Source: CAXBBB01 sp963815505 (lineage in GTDB: Bacteria > Bacteroidota > Rhodothermia > Rhodothermales > BA12). Taken from it: a DNA stretch of 64,000 bases. The position numbers were made by a program, and so were the translations under genes. This document shows, one piece after another, positions 44,618-53,185 of the stretch. The notes beneath the pieces were generated by a model. The model did not search any database. It worked only from the letters and a program-made list of their open reading frames with translations, and was not told where the DNA came from. The stretch covers positions 86,335-150,334 of the forward strand of contig CAWFGU010000010.1 in assembly GCA_963815505.1 (NCBI GenBank), read 5' to 3'. The first letter of the stretch is position 1. Every line of letters starts with the position of its first letter.

Positions 44618-45879
44618 ATGCCCGACCCTTCCGCTGCTCCCGTCCTCACTGTCGGCGTCTTTTTTGGCGGCGTCTCGCCCGAGCACGAGGTGTCGGTCAT
44701 CTCCAGCTTGCAGGCCGCCGCTGCCCTCGACCCGATGCGCTACCGTCCGTTTCCGGTCTACGTCGGCAAAGACGGCGTGTGGTATACCGGCGATCACCTG
44801 CTCGACCCCGCCAGCTTCGCCGACCTCGACGCGCTCAGGAGCAAGGCGACTCCGGTCCTCGTCAATCCGTCGGCCGAGCGCCACCTCGAACTCGTCGAGC
44901 CGCAAACCGACGGACTCTTGCGCGCGGACTGGCCCGTCCACCGCATCGATGTGGCCTTTTTGGGTTTCCACGGAGGAGAAGGGGAGAGTGGCGGTTTTCA
45001 GGGGCTGATGGAAACGCTCAACGTGCCCTACACCGGCGCCAGCATCCTGGGCTCGGCGGTCGGCATCGACAAAGTGGTGTGCAAGTACCTGTGCCGCGAC
45101 CAGGACATCCCGGTGGTCGATTTCGTCGCGCTGCGCGAGTCGGATTGGGCCGGAAGGGAGGAGGCGATGATGGACCGCGTCGAAGAGCGGCTGGGCTATC
45201 CGGTGATCGTCAAGCCGTCGCGCTTGGGGTCGAGCATCGGCATCGGCAAGGCGGACGATCGGGCCGAACTCGATGCCGCTATCGAAGAGGCGCTGCGCTA
45301 CGACGACAAGATCCTGGTCGAGCACGCCATCGAGGACCTGCGCGAGATCAACTGCTCGGTTCTGGGCGATCCGGGCGATGCACGGGCCGCCGTGCTCGAG
45401 GAGCCGATCCGCAGCAAGGGCGAAAAGCTGCTCACGTTCCAAGAGAAGTACATGCGGGGCGGAGGCGGAAAGGGCGGAAGTAAGGGTCGCCGTGGCGCCA
45501 AGAAGAAAGAGGAAGGCTCGTCGGGCATGGCGTCGCTCGACCGCATGATCCCGGCTCCGCTGACGCCCGAGCAGACGGAGCGGATTCAGTCTCTGGGCGT
45601 GCGCGTGTTTCAGACATTCGAGTGCGCAGGCGTCGCCCGCCTCGACTTCATGATCGATGGGGCGACCGAGAGATCTATTTCAACGAGATCAACACTATCC
45701 CTGGGTCGTTCAGCTTCTATCTGTGGGAGCCATCGGGCGTGCCGTTCGCAGAGTTGACGCACCAGATGATTCAGACCGGCCTCGATCGTCACCAGCGCAA
45801 GAACAGCAGGGTGCGGAGCTACGACGTAAACCTGCTCTCGGCGAAGAGCCTGAGCGGACTCAAAGGCGCCAAGTCGTGA
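44618..45879 (+). CDS. ddl: D-alanine-D-alanine ligase, split by a frameshift
   Basis: This ATP-grasp ligase makes D-Ala-D-Ala for peptidoglycan. The first frame shows VGVFFGGVSPEHEVSVIS, FLGFHGGEGESGGFQG, VIVKPSRLGSSIGIGKADD and FECAGVARLDFMIDG. It then loses sense after about 45662. The next frame continues with GDREIYFNEINTIPGSFSFY and ends at TGA 45877. A missing G in the run at 45659-45662 explains the break. A Gly/Lys-rich insert (GKGGSKGRRGAKKKEEGSSG) replaces the usual short loop before DRMIPAPLT. Ddl is normally essential, so an error in the sequence is likely. The start at 44618 follows MPDPSAAP. Confidence 0.9.
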
Positions 45880-46401
45880 GCGAGCACCAAACCGACCAGC
45901 CAGACGAAGTCCTCGACCTGTCAGCGGCGGATCCCGACGTGCTGATCCTCGTCGCTACCGAAACTGGAACGGCCCGAGAGGCGGGCGACGAAATCGCCCA
46001 GGCGCTGACCGAGATCGGCTTTCGGGCGCCGGTCCGCGACCTGAGCGAAGTCGATCCGGCGGCTCTGGCCTACGAGACGCAGATGATATGCGCCGTAGCC
46101 ACGCACGGCGAGGGCGATCCGTGCGTCGGCGCGGCGGGTTTCTACGACGCGCTGAAGGCATCGCCTCCTGATCTGTCCGGCGTTGCGTTCGGCGTCGTCG
46201 CGCTGGGAGATACGACGTACGAGCATTTCGCCCGAGCCGGATTCACTCTGCGCGATCTGCTGCTCCACGCAGGCGCGAGCGAAGCGCCCGGACATCCACA
46301 CGGTCGACCGAGGTCTGCGGCTTTCGCAGATTGATGACGTGGTCGACTGGGCGTACGCGTGTGCCGCCGGATTCGCGCGTATCGGACGGGGTGAAGCCTA
46401 A
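45876..46401 (+). CDS. flavodoxin-domain protein, split by a frameshift
   Basis: The GTG at 45876 overlaps the ddl stop (GTGA). The protein has a flavodoxin fold: LILVATETGTAREAGDEIAQ (phosphate loop), ICAVATHGEGDPCVGAAGF and VALGDTTYEHFARAG (FMN loops). After HAGASE at about 46282 the frame fails. The next frame gives RPDIHTVDRGLRLSQIDDVV and ends at TAA 46399. One surplus A at 46282-46283 explains it. The intact product would be about 174 residues, resembling the FMN domain of sulfite reductase or cytochrome P450 reductase. It would act as a one-electron carrier. Confidence 0.8.
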
Positions 46402-46447
46402 GCGGCGCAGAGGCAGTGCTTTTACCAGCAGCATTCTCCGCTCGTTC

Positions 46448-46480
46448 AAACCTGTCAGGTTCAGAAAAGCTGACAGGTTT
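46448..46480. repeat. palindromic repeat AAACCTGTCAG, possible bidirectional terminator
   Basis: Perfect 11-base arms AAACCTGTCAG (46448-46458) and CTGACAGGTTT (46470-46480) flank an 11-base loop. It lies between convergent genes and is AT-rich at both ends, so it could terminate both. The same ACCTGTCAGGT-type palindrome is, from memory, a dispersed element in several Bacteroidota genomes. Only one copy is seen in this window. Confidence 0.75.
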
Positions 46481-46516
46481 CCGAACCCCACGCGGCAGCG
46501 GTGCCCGCTCTGCGTG

Positions 46517-46864
46517 TCACTCCGCGTCTGACAGCGCCAGCACGTGCAGCGCGACGGCCCACACGTCGGCGCTGTCGAGCCGAGCGGCCGGCATCACGAC
46601 CGCGTAGGCCAGCGGATGGGCGACTCCGCGGGCGATCAGGGCGGCGAGCGAGTCGGCGGTGGGGCGTGCCTGGAAGTGCAGCCACTCGGCATCCGTCAGG
46701 TTGGGACCGCGCGGGGTGCCCATTCCGCCGTCGCCGTGGCAGGCGTAGCACAGGCCCGTTCCGGCGTAGAGTACACGGCCGTCGGGCGGCTCAGCCGGTG
46801 CGTCTGGAGCGGGAGACTCGCAGGCTGCCAGGAGCATCACGCCGAGCAGTGCGGCTCGGATCAT
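46517..46864 (-). CDS. cytochrome c lipoprotein
   Basis: This is a 115-residue c-type cytochrome anchored by a lipobox (LLAAC, Cys about 15). The heme motif is CYACH (about 39-43) and the axial Met lies in VVMPAARL. One heme is bound, in the periplasm. The start overlaps the stop of the PCu(A)C gene by ATGA, so they are coupled. The gene belongs to a copper/cytochrome group with PCu(A)C and SCO and probably feeds or is fed by a terminal oxidase not encoded here. Confidence 0.88.
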   Translation of the reverse strand: MIRAALLGVMLLAACESPAPDAPAEPPDGRVLYAGTGLCYACHGDGGMGTPRGPNLTDAEWLHFQARPTADSLAALIARGVAHPLAYAVVMPAARLDSADVWAVALHVLALSDAE

Positions 46865-47364
46865 TCGTCGCTGGCCGTGCTCTCGTTTCCGCCCATCGAC
46901 GGCAAGTCGGACAGCGCGCGGATGTCGACGGGGACCATCATCGCTCCCGCCTCTTCGAACGTCATTGTGAGGTCTAGCGTCTCGCCCGCTGTCAGCGCTT
47001 CGGTGAGGTTGATCAGCATGACGTGGTAGCCGCCCGGTTCGAGCGATACCTGGCGCCCGGCGCGCACGTCGAGGCGATCCATTTTCTCCATCTGCATCAT
47101 GCCGTCCGCGCCTGCCGACGTGCGGTGGATCTCGACGCGTTCGGCGCCGGAATACGAGACCGACAGCAAAGCATCGTCGGCGCTTCCGCCTTGGATCGTC
47201 AGGAATACGCCGCCCGTTCCGCCTGCCGGTGCCGTAGCGGCATAGGCGCCTTCGACGGTGAGTTGCTGAGCGACCACGTCAGCCGTGGTGTCCGTTTGGG
47301 GAGCGTCGGAGTCGCCGCAGGCGGCGAGAGTGAGGAGAAGGGGGAAGAAGAGAAGGTGTTTCAT
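46861..47364 (-). CDS. PCu(A)C-family periplasmic copper chaperone
   Basis: This is a 167-residue lipoprotein (LLLTLAAC lipobox). The copper motif is arranged as His and Met pairs: RVEIHRTSAGADGMMQMEKM and LEPGGYHVMLINL. PCu(A)C delivers Cu(I) to the CuA centre of cytochrome oxidase with SCO proteins. The SCO gene is just upstream and the cytochrome c gene just downstream, a classical arrangement. The ATG at 47364 gives the signal peptide; the upstream extension is noise. Confidence 0.9.
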   Translation of the reverse strand: MKHLLFFPLLLTLAACGDSDAPQTDTTADVVAQQLTVEGAYAATAPAGGTGGVFLTIQGGSADDALLSVSYSGAERVEIHRTSAGADGMMQMEKMDRLDVRAGRQVSLEPGGYHVMLINLTEALTAGETLDLTMTFEEAGAMMVPVDIRALSDLPSMGGNESTASDE

Positions 47365-47410
47365 CTGGGGCGGGAGATGGGGGGAGGGCAGCAAAGGTAC
47401 GAAGAACGCG

Positions 47411-47994
47411 TCAGTCAAGCAGCGCACGTGCATCCTCGGCGACCATTTCGGGCAGCATGCTGCTTCCGCCGTACGACTCGACGATGCGGCCCTGGGCGTC
47501 GAGCAGGAACGCTTTGTCGCTGTGGCTGACCAGGTAGTGCGGCGTGCCGTCGGCGAGCGTATCGGGCGTCTCCTTCTGCGTGCGGATGCGCAGACGATCC
47601 ATCAGGCGAGCGACCTCGTCCGGCTCTCCCGTCAGCAGTTTCCACGACCGGGTTCGAGCTTCCAGCTTTCGGCGTAGGCGCTCAGCGTCTCGGGCGTGTC
47701 GCGTTCGGGGTCGAACGTCAGCGTGGCGAACCGGACGCGCGCCGTGTCGGCGCCGAGCAGCGCGTGGACGCGCGTCATGTTCGCCATCGTCATCAGGCAC
47801 ACGTCGGGGCAGTGCGTGTAGACGGCCGTTACGATGGACGGCTGGCCTCGCAGATCGTTGGGAATAGCGAAAGCGTCGGCGTTCTGATCGACCAGAGCAA
47901 AGGTGTCGTCGGTGAGATCGTCTTCGGGCTGGAGGTGGTCGGGCTGCGCCTGGCAGGCCGTGAGCAACAGCGAGAGTAGGAGCAAAGAGCGCAT
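47411..47994 (-). CDS. SCO1/SenC-family copper protein, split by a frameshift
   Basis: The first frame from 47994 is a lipoprotein (LLLSLLLTAC). It has the SCO fold: TVYTHCPDVCLMTM is the counterpart of the copper CxxxC motif (here AVYTHCPDVC), and FATLTFDPERDTPETL follows. After ESWKLEPGR at about 47645 the frame stops in NC-TGA. The other minus frame continues with WKLLTGEPDEVARLM and PHYLVSHSDKAFLLD (copper His). One missing base near 47645 explains it. The intact protein would be about 195 residues. It heads the SCO, PCu(A)C and cytochrome c group. Confidence 0.87.
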
Positions 47995-48121
47995 CGGTGA
48001 GACGGTTGTTCAGGGCGAATACGCCGAACAGGGCGCGGCGATTCCCGAGCGGTTTTCCCGACATCTCCCGCACTCGGCGCGCGCGTTGTGCGTAGTCTGA
48101 CCGTCTTATATCCCCAGCGCC

Positions 48122-49426
48122 ATGCCTCTCGTCGCCATCGTCGGCCGCCCCAATGTGGGCAAGAGCACCTTTTTCAACCGCCTCACCGAGTCGCGGCAGA
48201 GCATCGTCCACGACCAACCCGGCGTCACGCGCGACCGCGTCTACGGCGATGCTGAGTGGAACGGGGTCGGCTTCAACGTGGTCGACACGGGCGGCTACGT
48301 CCAAGGATCGAGCGATCAGTTCGAGGAAGCCATCCGCGAGCAAGTCGACATTGCCCTCGCCGAAGCCGACGCGGTCCTGTTCGTCGTCGATGTCGTGACG
48401 GGGACGACCGATCTGGACGATCGCCTGGCGGGCATCCTGCGTAAGAGCGATAAGCCGACGTTCGTCGTCGCCAACAAGGCCGACAACGCGACGCGGCGCC
48501 TGGATGCGATGGAGTTCTACGCGTTCGGCCTGGGCGATCCCTATCCGCTTTCGTCGATCAACGGCAGCGGAACCGGCGAACTGCTGGACGCTCTGGTCGA
48601 GGTGCTGCCCAAGGAGGTCGAGCCTGAGGACACCGGTGCACTGCGCATCGCCCTGATCGGTCGGCCCAACGTAGGCAAGTCGTCGCTCACCAACGCGCTG
48701 CTGGGCGAGGAGCGCACCATCGTCACCGACGTGGCCGGAACGACGCGCGACAGCATCGACGCGCCGCTGACCTGGCACGACCGCGACCTGGTTTTGGTCG
48801 ATACGGCCGGATTGCGGCGTAGGTCGCGTGTCCACGAGAACATCGAGTTCTACTCGACGCTGCGCACTCAGCGCGCCATCGAAAGCTGCGATGTGGCTCT
48901 GCTGCTCATCGACGCCACGACCGGACTGGAAGCCCAAGACATCCGCGTGCTCAAGGACGCCGAGACGCATCGCAAGGGGTTGGGCATTCTGGTCAACAAG
49001 TGGGACCTGCTGCCGGACAAAGACACCAATACGCCGCGCGATTACGCCCGAGCCATCCGCGAGCGGTTGCAGACGCTCAGCCACGTCCCGATCCACTTCA
49101 TCTCGGCAACGACCGGCCAGCGCGTCGGCAAGGTCCTCGAACTGGCGACGACGATCGGCGACGAGCGCAAGAAGCGCATCTCGACGAGCAAGCTAAACGA
49201 GGTCGTCCAGCAGGCGTTCGCCGCCCACCACCCTCCGACCTACCGTGGCGCTGCCGTCCGCATCAAGTTCGCGACCCAGGTGCGCATCGAGCCGCCGACG
49301 TTCGCGTTCTTCGCCAACCACCCCAAGGGCGTCGGCGACAGCTACAAACGGTATCTCGAAAACAAAGTGCGCGCCGCCTTCGGCTTCGAGGGCGTCCCGA
49401 TGGGCATCGTGATCCGGCAGAAGTAA
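48122..49426 (+). CDS. der: ribosome-assembly GTPase Der (EngA)
   Basis: This is a 434-residue GTPase with two tandem G domains, needed for 50S assembly. The first domain shows GRPNVGKSTFFNRL, DTGG and NKAD. The second shows GRPNVGKSSLTNALLGEE, VDTAGLRRR and NKWDLL. The C-terminal KH-like domain ends FGFEGVPMGIVIRQK. A TATATC box lies about 10 bases before the ATG. It is transcribed divergently from the SCO gene. Confidence 0.97.
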   Translation: MPLVAIVGRPNVGKSTFFNRLTESRQSIVHDQPGVTRDRVYGDAEWNGVGFNVVDTGGYVQGSSDQFEEAIREQVDIALAEADAVLFVVDVVTGTTDLDDRLAGILRKSDKPTFVVANKADNATRRLDAMEFYAFGLGDPYPLSSINGSGTGELLDALVEVLPKEVEPEDTGALRIALIGRPNVGKSSLTNALLGEERTIVTDVAGTTRDSIDAPLTWHDRDLVLVDTAGLRRRSRVHENIEFYSTLRTQRAIESCDVALLLIDATTGLEAQDIRVLKDAETHRKGLGILVNKWDLLPDKDTNTPRDYARAIRERLQTLSHVPIHFISATTGQRVGKVLELATTIGDERKKRISTSKLNEVVQQAFAAHHPPTYRGAAVRIKFATQVRIEPPTFAFFANHPKGVGDSYKRYLENKVRAAFGFEGVPMGIVIRQK

Positions 49427-49434
49427 GGCACAGG

Positions 49435-49911
49435 TTGACGGACGTCGACTCTGTTCGACATGCGCTCCGCTTCTCAGCCTTAGCCCTCCTGCTCTCCGTC
49501 GCCGCCTGCGCCGCGTCGGGATTTGACGACTCTGCCGACGTGCCGGAGCGCTCATTCGTTTCGTCCGAGCTCTTGGTCGGCGAGGAGAGAGGCATAGACG
49601 TTCACGCGCAAGGCGGATCGCTTCAGGGCACGCTGTTCGATGACGGGGCGGTGCTCGGCCTGATTACGCTTCGTGCTACGCACGGACCTGCTGCAGCCGA
49701 TCGGTTAGCGTTTTCGGGCACGTGGAGTAGAGATGCCGCGACAGGAACCGTTGCGTTCGATCACGACGAGGACACGCTGGTGCGAGACGTCGTGTGGCGA
49801 TGGGTACGCGGTGCTCTCGTGACGACTGACGAATCCTACCGTGCGACGCTCGCTTCGATAGCTACGCCTGCGAGCGGCAGACGAATGACCCTGAGGCCTT
49901 CGCAGGAGTAG
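49435..49911 (+). CDS. small lipoprotein of unknown function
   Basis: In the frame after der, a TTG at 49435 gives a 158-residue protein with a lipoprotein signal (FSALALLLSVAAC). The body has beta-strand character (GGSLQGTLFDDGAVLGLI, DRLAFSGTWSRDAATGTVAF). There is no ATG before the signal, so the start is uncertain. I do not recognise the family. The gene starts 8 bases after der and may share its transcript. Confidence 0.6.
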   Translation: MTDVDSVRHALRFSALALLLSVAACAASGFDDSADVPERSFVSSELLVGEERGIDVHAQGGSLQGTLFDDGAVLGLITLRATHGPAAADRLAFSGTWSRDAATGTVAFDHDEDTLVRDVVWRWVRGALVTTDESYRATLASIATPASGRRMTLRPSQE

Positions 49912-49999
49912 ATTTCCGACCACGATGAAGTGCCGATAGTGGCCTCTGAGGCGGTGTGCGTCGTAAGTTGAGCGCCTCCAACCCTACGCTCCTGCTGCT

Positions 50000-50395
50000 G
50001 TGACCAACGCCGAAACCGTCCGCTCTGCCTACGAAGCTTTTGGTCGGGGTGACGTACCCGCCGTCCTCGCTGTATTCTCTGACACAATTGTCTGGTCCGA
50101 AGCCGAAGGACATCCTTACGGCGGCGACTATACGACACCCGAAGGCGTGGTCGACGGCGTTTTCGTGCCGCTTGCCACGCGCTGGGATAACTTCTCTGCA
50201 ATCGTCGACCACGTCGTAGATGGCGGCGGAGACCTGCTCGTCGCGATCGGGCGCTACGGTGGTCGTTACAAAGCCAACGGCAACAAAATCGACATCCCGT
50301 TCGCCCACGTCTGGACGATGGAGGATGGGAAAGCGGTTCACGTCCGCCAGCACACCGACACCGCGCTGTTCCAGTTGGCCGTCGACGGAGACTGA
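50000..50395 (+). CDS. SnoaL-like/NTF2-fold protein
   Basis: This is a 131-residue protein of the NTF2-like superfamily: TVRSAYEAFGRGDVPAVLAV and FSDTIVWSEAEGHPYGG at the front, then ATRWDNFSAIVDHVVDGG and PFAHVWTMEDGKAVHVRQHT. Members are small polyketide-cyclase-like or detoxifying enzymes, and the substrate cannot be inferred. The start codon is GTG at 50000. It appears to stand alone. Confidence 0.82.
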   Translation: MTNAETVRSAYEAFGRGDVPAVLAVFSDTIVWSEAEGHPYGGDYTTPEGVVDGVFVPLATRWDNFSAIVDHVVDGGGDLLVAIGRYGGRYKANGNKIDIPFAHVWTMEDGKAVHVRQHTDTALFQLAVDGD

Positions 50396-50453
50396 TCGGT
50401 CGCTGGTTGCCTGCAAGTCAGTACGTGCGGAGCAGCGATGAGCGTCGCCCGAG

Positions 50454-50900
50454 TTACGAGGCGTCGTGATCGCAATGATCCGCGTGGTGGGGCAGCGCGT
50501 GATCCTGGCATTGCGAGCGGAGCGTCCAGTTGCGCACGTGCCCGGCGACGAGCAGCAGACTTCCGGCAACCGTCAGCGCGACGTGCCCTTCGTGTCCGAT
50601 CCAAACTTCGGCAGGCAGCGCCCCGGCGATGAGCAGCCCGCCCGCCGCCAAGAGGGCGACGACGTGCCGCTTGCGGTGGACGCGGTAGCCCGGCCACCCA
50701 GCGGCGATGGCTATGGGAAGCGTCGTGAGCGCGGCGAACAGGTGAAAGCTGCCGTGATCGGCTCCGCCCCATCCGGCGAATAGCGTCAGCGCAAACGGAA
50801 GGGCGAGGCAGTGGATCAGGCACAGCATCGACGCGCCGATGCCCAGTCGGTCGGCCCAGAGGGCGAGGCGGGGAGCAGTCGTCGGAGAGGTGTGCGGCAT
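50454..50900 (-). CDS. MerC-domain membrane protein
   Basis: This is a 148-residue protein with four hydrophobic helices. The MerC-like CxxxC-type pattern lies in the first (ADRLGIGASMLCLIHCLALP). MerC proteins import mercuric ions, and homologues without a mer operon have no known metal. The C-terminus is His/Cys-rich (SQCQDHALPHHADHCDHD), a likely metal-binding tail. No other mer genes are nearby. It runs towards the NTF2-like gene and has a BLUF gene 121 bases upstream on the same strand. Confidence 0.85.
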   Translation of the reverse strand: MPHTSPTTAPRLALWADRLGIGASMLCLIHCLALPFALTLFAGWGGADHGSFHLFAALTTLPIAIAAGWPGYRVHRKRHVVALLAAGGLLIAGALPAEVWIGHEGHVALTVAGSLLLVAGHVRNWTLRSQCQDHALPHHADHCDHDAS

Positions 50901-51020
50901 GGCGTCGAATAAGATCGGGAACGAGCGTTCGGTTCCGCAATCCCGATGCCTTCACGTATCGGCAACGGATCGGTGAGGAGTTCGAGCCTGAGTCGTGCGC
51001 GCCCTCGCTCGGCTTCGAAT

Positions 51021-51440
51021 TCAGTGCTCGTCGACATTCTCGAAGGCGAGCAGGTATCCGATTGCCTGTTTGTGCAAAACATTGGGTGTGCGTTTCCACA
51101 CTGCTCGCAGGTAGACCTGCAGCGGGTCGGGTTCGGATTTGTGCAGCCGGTCCGATGAGGCCAGTTGCATCGACCAGTGCGGGACGGCGGCTCGCTCCGT
51201 CGGACCTTCGAGTAAGACCGAGAAATTGGTGTGCCGGTCATCTCGCGCAATGCTCTCGCTCAGGGAGCGGACGGACTCCTCCGGGCCTTCGAGAAGTTGG
51301 ATGATGCGCTCGTCGTTCTTCATCAGCACACCCGTGATGCCGCTCATGTCGTTGGCTCGCGCGCTGTAACTCACCACCATGTCGAGTTCTTCTTCGTCCA
51401 AAGAAGGTGCGGCGATACTCGTATAAACGAGAAAATACAC
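51021..51440 (-). CDS. BLUF-domain blue-light sensor
   Basis: This is a 139-residue single-domain flavin photoreceptor. The FAD/photocycle residues are all present: Tyr6 (MYFLVYTS), Asn30 (ARANDMSGITG) and Gln48 (RIIQLLEGPEES). Trp89 and Met91 are in PHWSM. The C-terminal helices (LQVYLRAVWKRTPNV) form the cap. There is no output domain, so it must signal through a partner, which is not obvious here. The start is GTG at 51440. Low GC upstream may contain the promoter (tatagagtatttt on the minus strand). Confidence 0.92.
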   Translation of the reverse strand: MYFLVYTSIAAPSLDEEELDMVVSYSARANDMSGITGVLMKNDERIIQLLEGPEESVRSLSESIARDDRHTNFSVLLEGPTERAAVPHWSMQLASSDRLHKSEPDPLQVYLRAVWKRTPNVLHKQAIGYLLAFENVDEH

Positions 51441-51883
51441 GGCAGACAGATCGATGGTGGCTAAAATACTCTATAGGCGAAAAACTACGGATCGCCCTCG
51501 GTTTGACCCAGCGGAATCCAGAAAACCGACGGGCAACTCAATACTGTGTCACGCTCGTATCGTTGGGTTGGCTACTAGCCATTGCCTTTCATCCCTGACC
51601 TGACGTCAATCTCAATGGTGTATACCCTGGTTCTGGATTTCCACCTTCACGGAGGCGGCAGAAGGTGAAGGCGAAGCCTCTGACAACCTCGACGTGACAT
51701 AGCACTCAGTAGCGGTCTAACTTTCGTTCAAAATGCTCGTGGGAACCAAGCCGATGAAGACCATAGGGTTTCGTTTTCACGACGGTCCAGGCGACAATAC
51801 ACGCACTCATCCGTACGCACCAGCTTCGTGGTCGTGTGCCATCGCACCCAGCGCACCATCTGTCTCATCTGCTTACTATATCT
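51441..51883. other. non-coding region between BLUF and M16 genes
   Basis: About 440 bases without a supportable gene. GC is lower than the flanks. It contains imperfect inverted repeats (CCTTCAC at 51644-51650 with GTGAAGG at 51665-51671). A short open frame ending at 51598 looks random. The divergent promoters of the BLUF and M16 genes probably lie here. Confidence 0.5.
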
Positions 51884-53185
51884 ATGGAACTCTCTGGCCC
51901 GGCACGCGCCCATGACGCGTTCGATTACCTCGAAACGCGGGCGGGTGTCCACGCCTTTCGCCACCGCGGCAACGAGCTGCGCGTGCTCGTCCTCGAGCAG
52001 CCGTCGGCGCCTGTCGCGTGTTTGATGGTGACGTATGGCGTCGGCAGTCGCAACGAAGGGGCGGGGCTGACGGGGGCGACGCACTTTCTCGAGCACCTGA
52101 TGTTCAAGGGGACTGAGCGCTACCACGCGCGCCATGAGACGAGCGTGTTTCAGGTGCTCCAGTCGGTCGGCGCTCAGATCAACGCGACCACCTGGCTCGA
52201 CCGCACCAACTACTTCGCCGTCCTGCCCGTCGAGCACCTGCCGCTCGCAGCCGACATCGAAGCCGACCGGATGCGCGGTGTCTTGCTCGAGGACGAAGCG
52301 GTGGCGAGCGAGAAGACGGTCATCCTCAACGAACTCGACCGAGGCCAGAATGAGGCGTTTCGCAACCTCTATCACCACGTCTGGTCGGCGGCGTTTCCGG
52401 CTCACCCGTACGGACACCCGACGATCGGCTGGCGGAGCGATGTCGAAGCGATTACGCCAGACAAGTTGCGCGGCTTCTACGACACCTACTACTGGCCCGG
52501 CAACGCAACCGTCAGCGTGATCGGTGGCGTCTCCGTTGCCTCGGCCCTGGCGCTGGTGGACGAGCGGTTTGGGGCGATCCCCCAGGCGCCGCACCCGATT
52601 CCGACCGATGTGACGCGCGAGCCCGATCAAAAAGGCGAGCGCCGTGTCGTAGTGCGGCAAGCCGGAGCCGTCGACCATCTCATCTGCGCGTGGAAAGCAC
52701 CCGAGGCCACGCACGCCGACGCTGCCGCGCTCGAACTGCTCGCCGTCGTCCTGGGAACGGGCAAGAGCAGCCGCCTCTACGGCGCGCTCGTCGACACCGG
52801 GAGGGCGACGCACGCTTCGGCTTCGGCACCATCGTTTCGCGATCCGGGGCTGTTCACGATCCTTGCGATGCTGACGCCCGGAAAGACGCACGCCGAAGTC
52901 GAAACTGCGATCTATGCCGAAGTCGACCGCATTCTCGCTGGCGGCGTCGCGCAGGAGGAGTTGGATCGTGCGATGGGTCTCTACCGCGCACACGAGGCCT
53001 ACGCCCGCGACGGCGTCTATGCTGCCGCGAGCCGACTCAACGAAGCCATTGCCGCGGGCGACTGGACGCTGTTCACCGACGCAGTCGATCGCGCTCAGGG
53101 CGTCACGCCTGCCGACGTGCGTCGCGTCGCTCAGACCTACCTCACCGCCGATGTACGAACCGTCGGTCTGCACCATTCTAGCTGA
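51884..53185 (+). CDS. M16-family zinc peptidase, catalytic subunit
   Basis: This is a 433-residue insulinase/processing-peptidase-like protein. The inverted zinc motif is HFLEH at residues 67-71 (GATHFLEHLMFKGTERY). The distal Glu lies in the ILNELDRGQNEAFRNLYHHV region, so it is the active partner. The following gene encodes a motif-less partner, and stop and start share one base (TGATG), typical of such heterodimers. The ATG at 51884 follows a TATATCT stretch. A longer upstream frame looks like leader sequence. No signal peptide is evident. Confidence 0.93.
   Translation: MELSGPARAHDAFDYLETRAGVHAFRHRGNELRVLVLEQPSAPVACLMVTYGVGSRNEGAGLTGATHFLEHLMFKGTERYHARHETSVFQVLQSVGAQINATTWLDRTNYFAVLPVEHLPLAADIEADRMRGVLLEDEAVASEKTVILNELDRGQNEAFRNLYHHVWSAAFPAHPYGHPTIGWRSDVEAITPDKLRGFYDTYYWPGNATVSVIGGVSVASALALVDERFGAIPQAPHPIPTDVTREPDQKGERRVVVRQAGAVDHLICAWKAPEATHADAAALELLAVVLGTGKSSRLYGALVDTGRATHASASAPSFRDPGLFTILAMLTPGKTHAEVETAIYAEVDRILAGGVAQEELDRAMGLYRAHEAYARDGVYAAASRLNEAIAAGDWTLFTDAVDRAQGVTPADVRRVAQTYLTADVRTVGLHHSS

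Noticed and set aside
47411..49096. Minus frame of 561 codons across der
   Set aside because: The part over der is antisense noise. Only its last segment (47411 to about 47650) is real, as the C-terminal half of the SCO protein.
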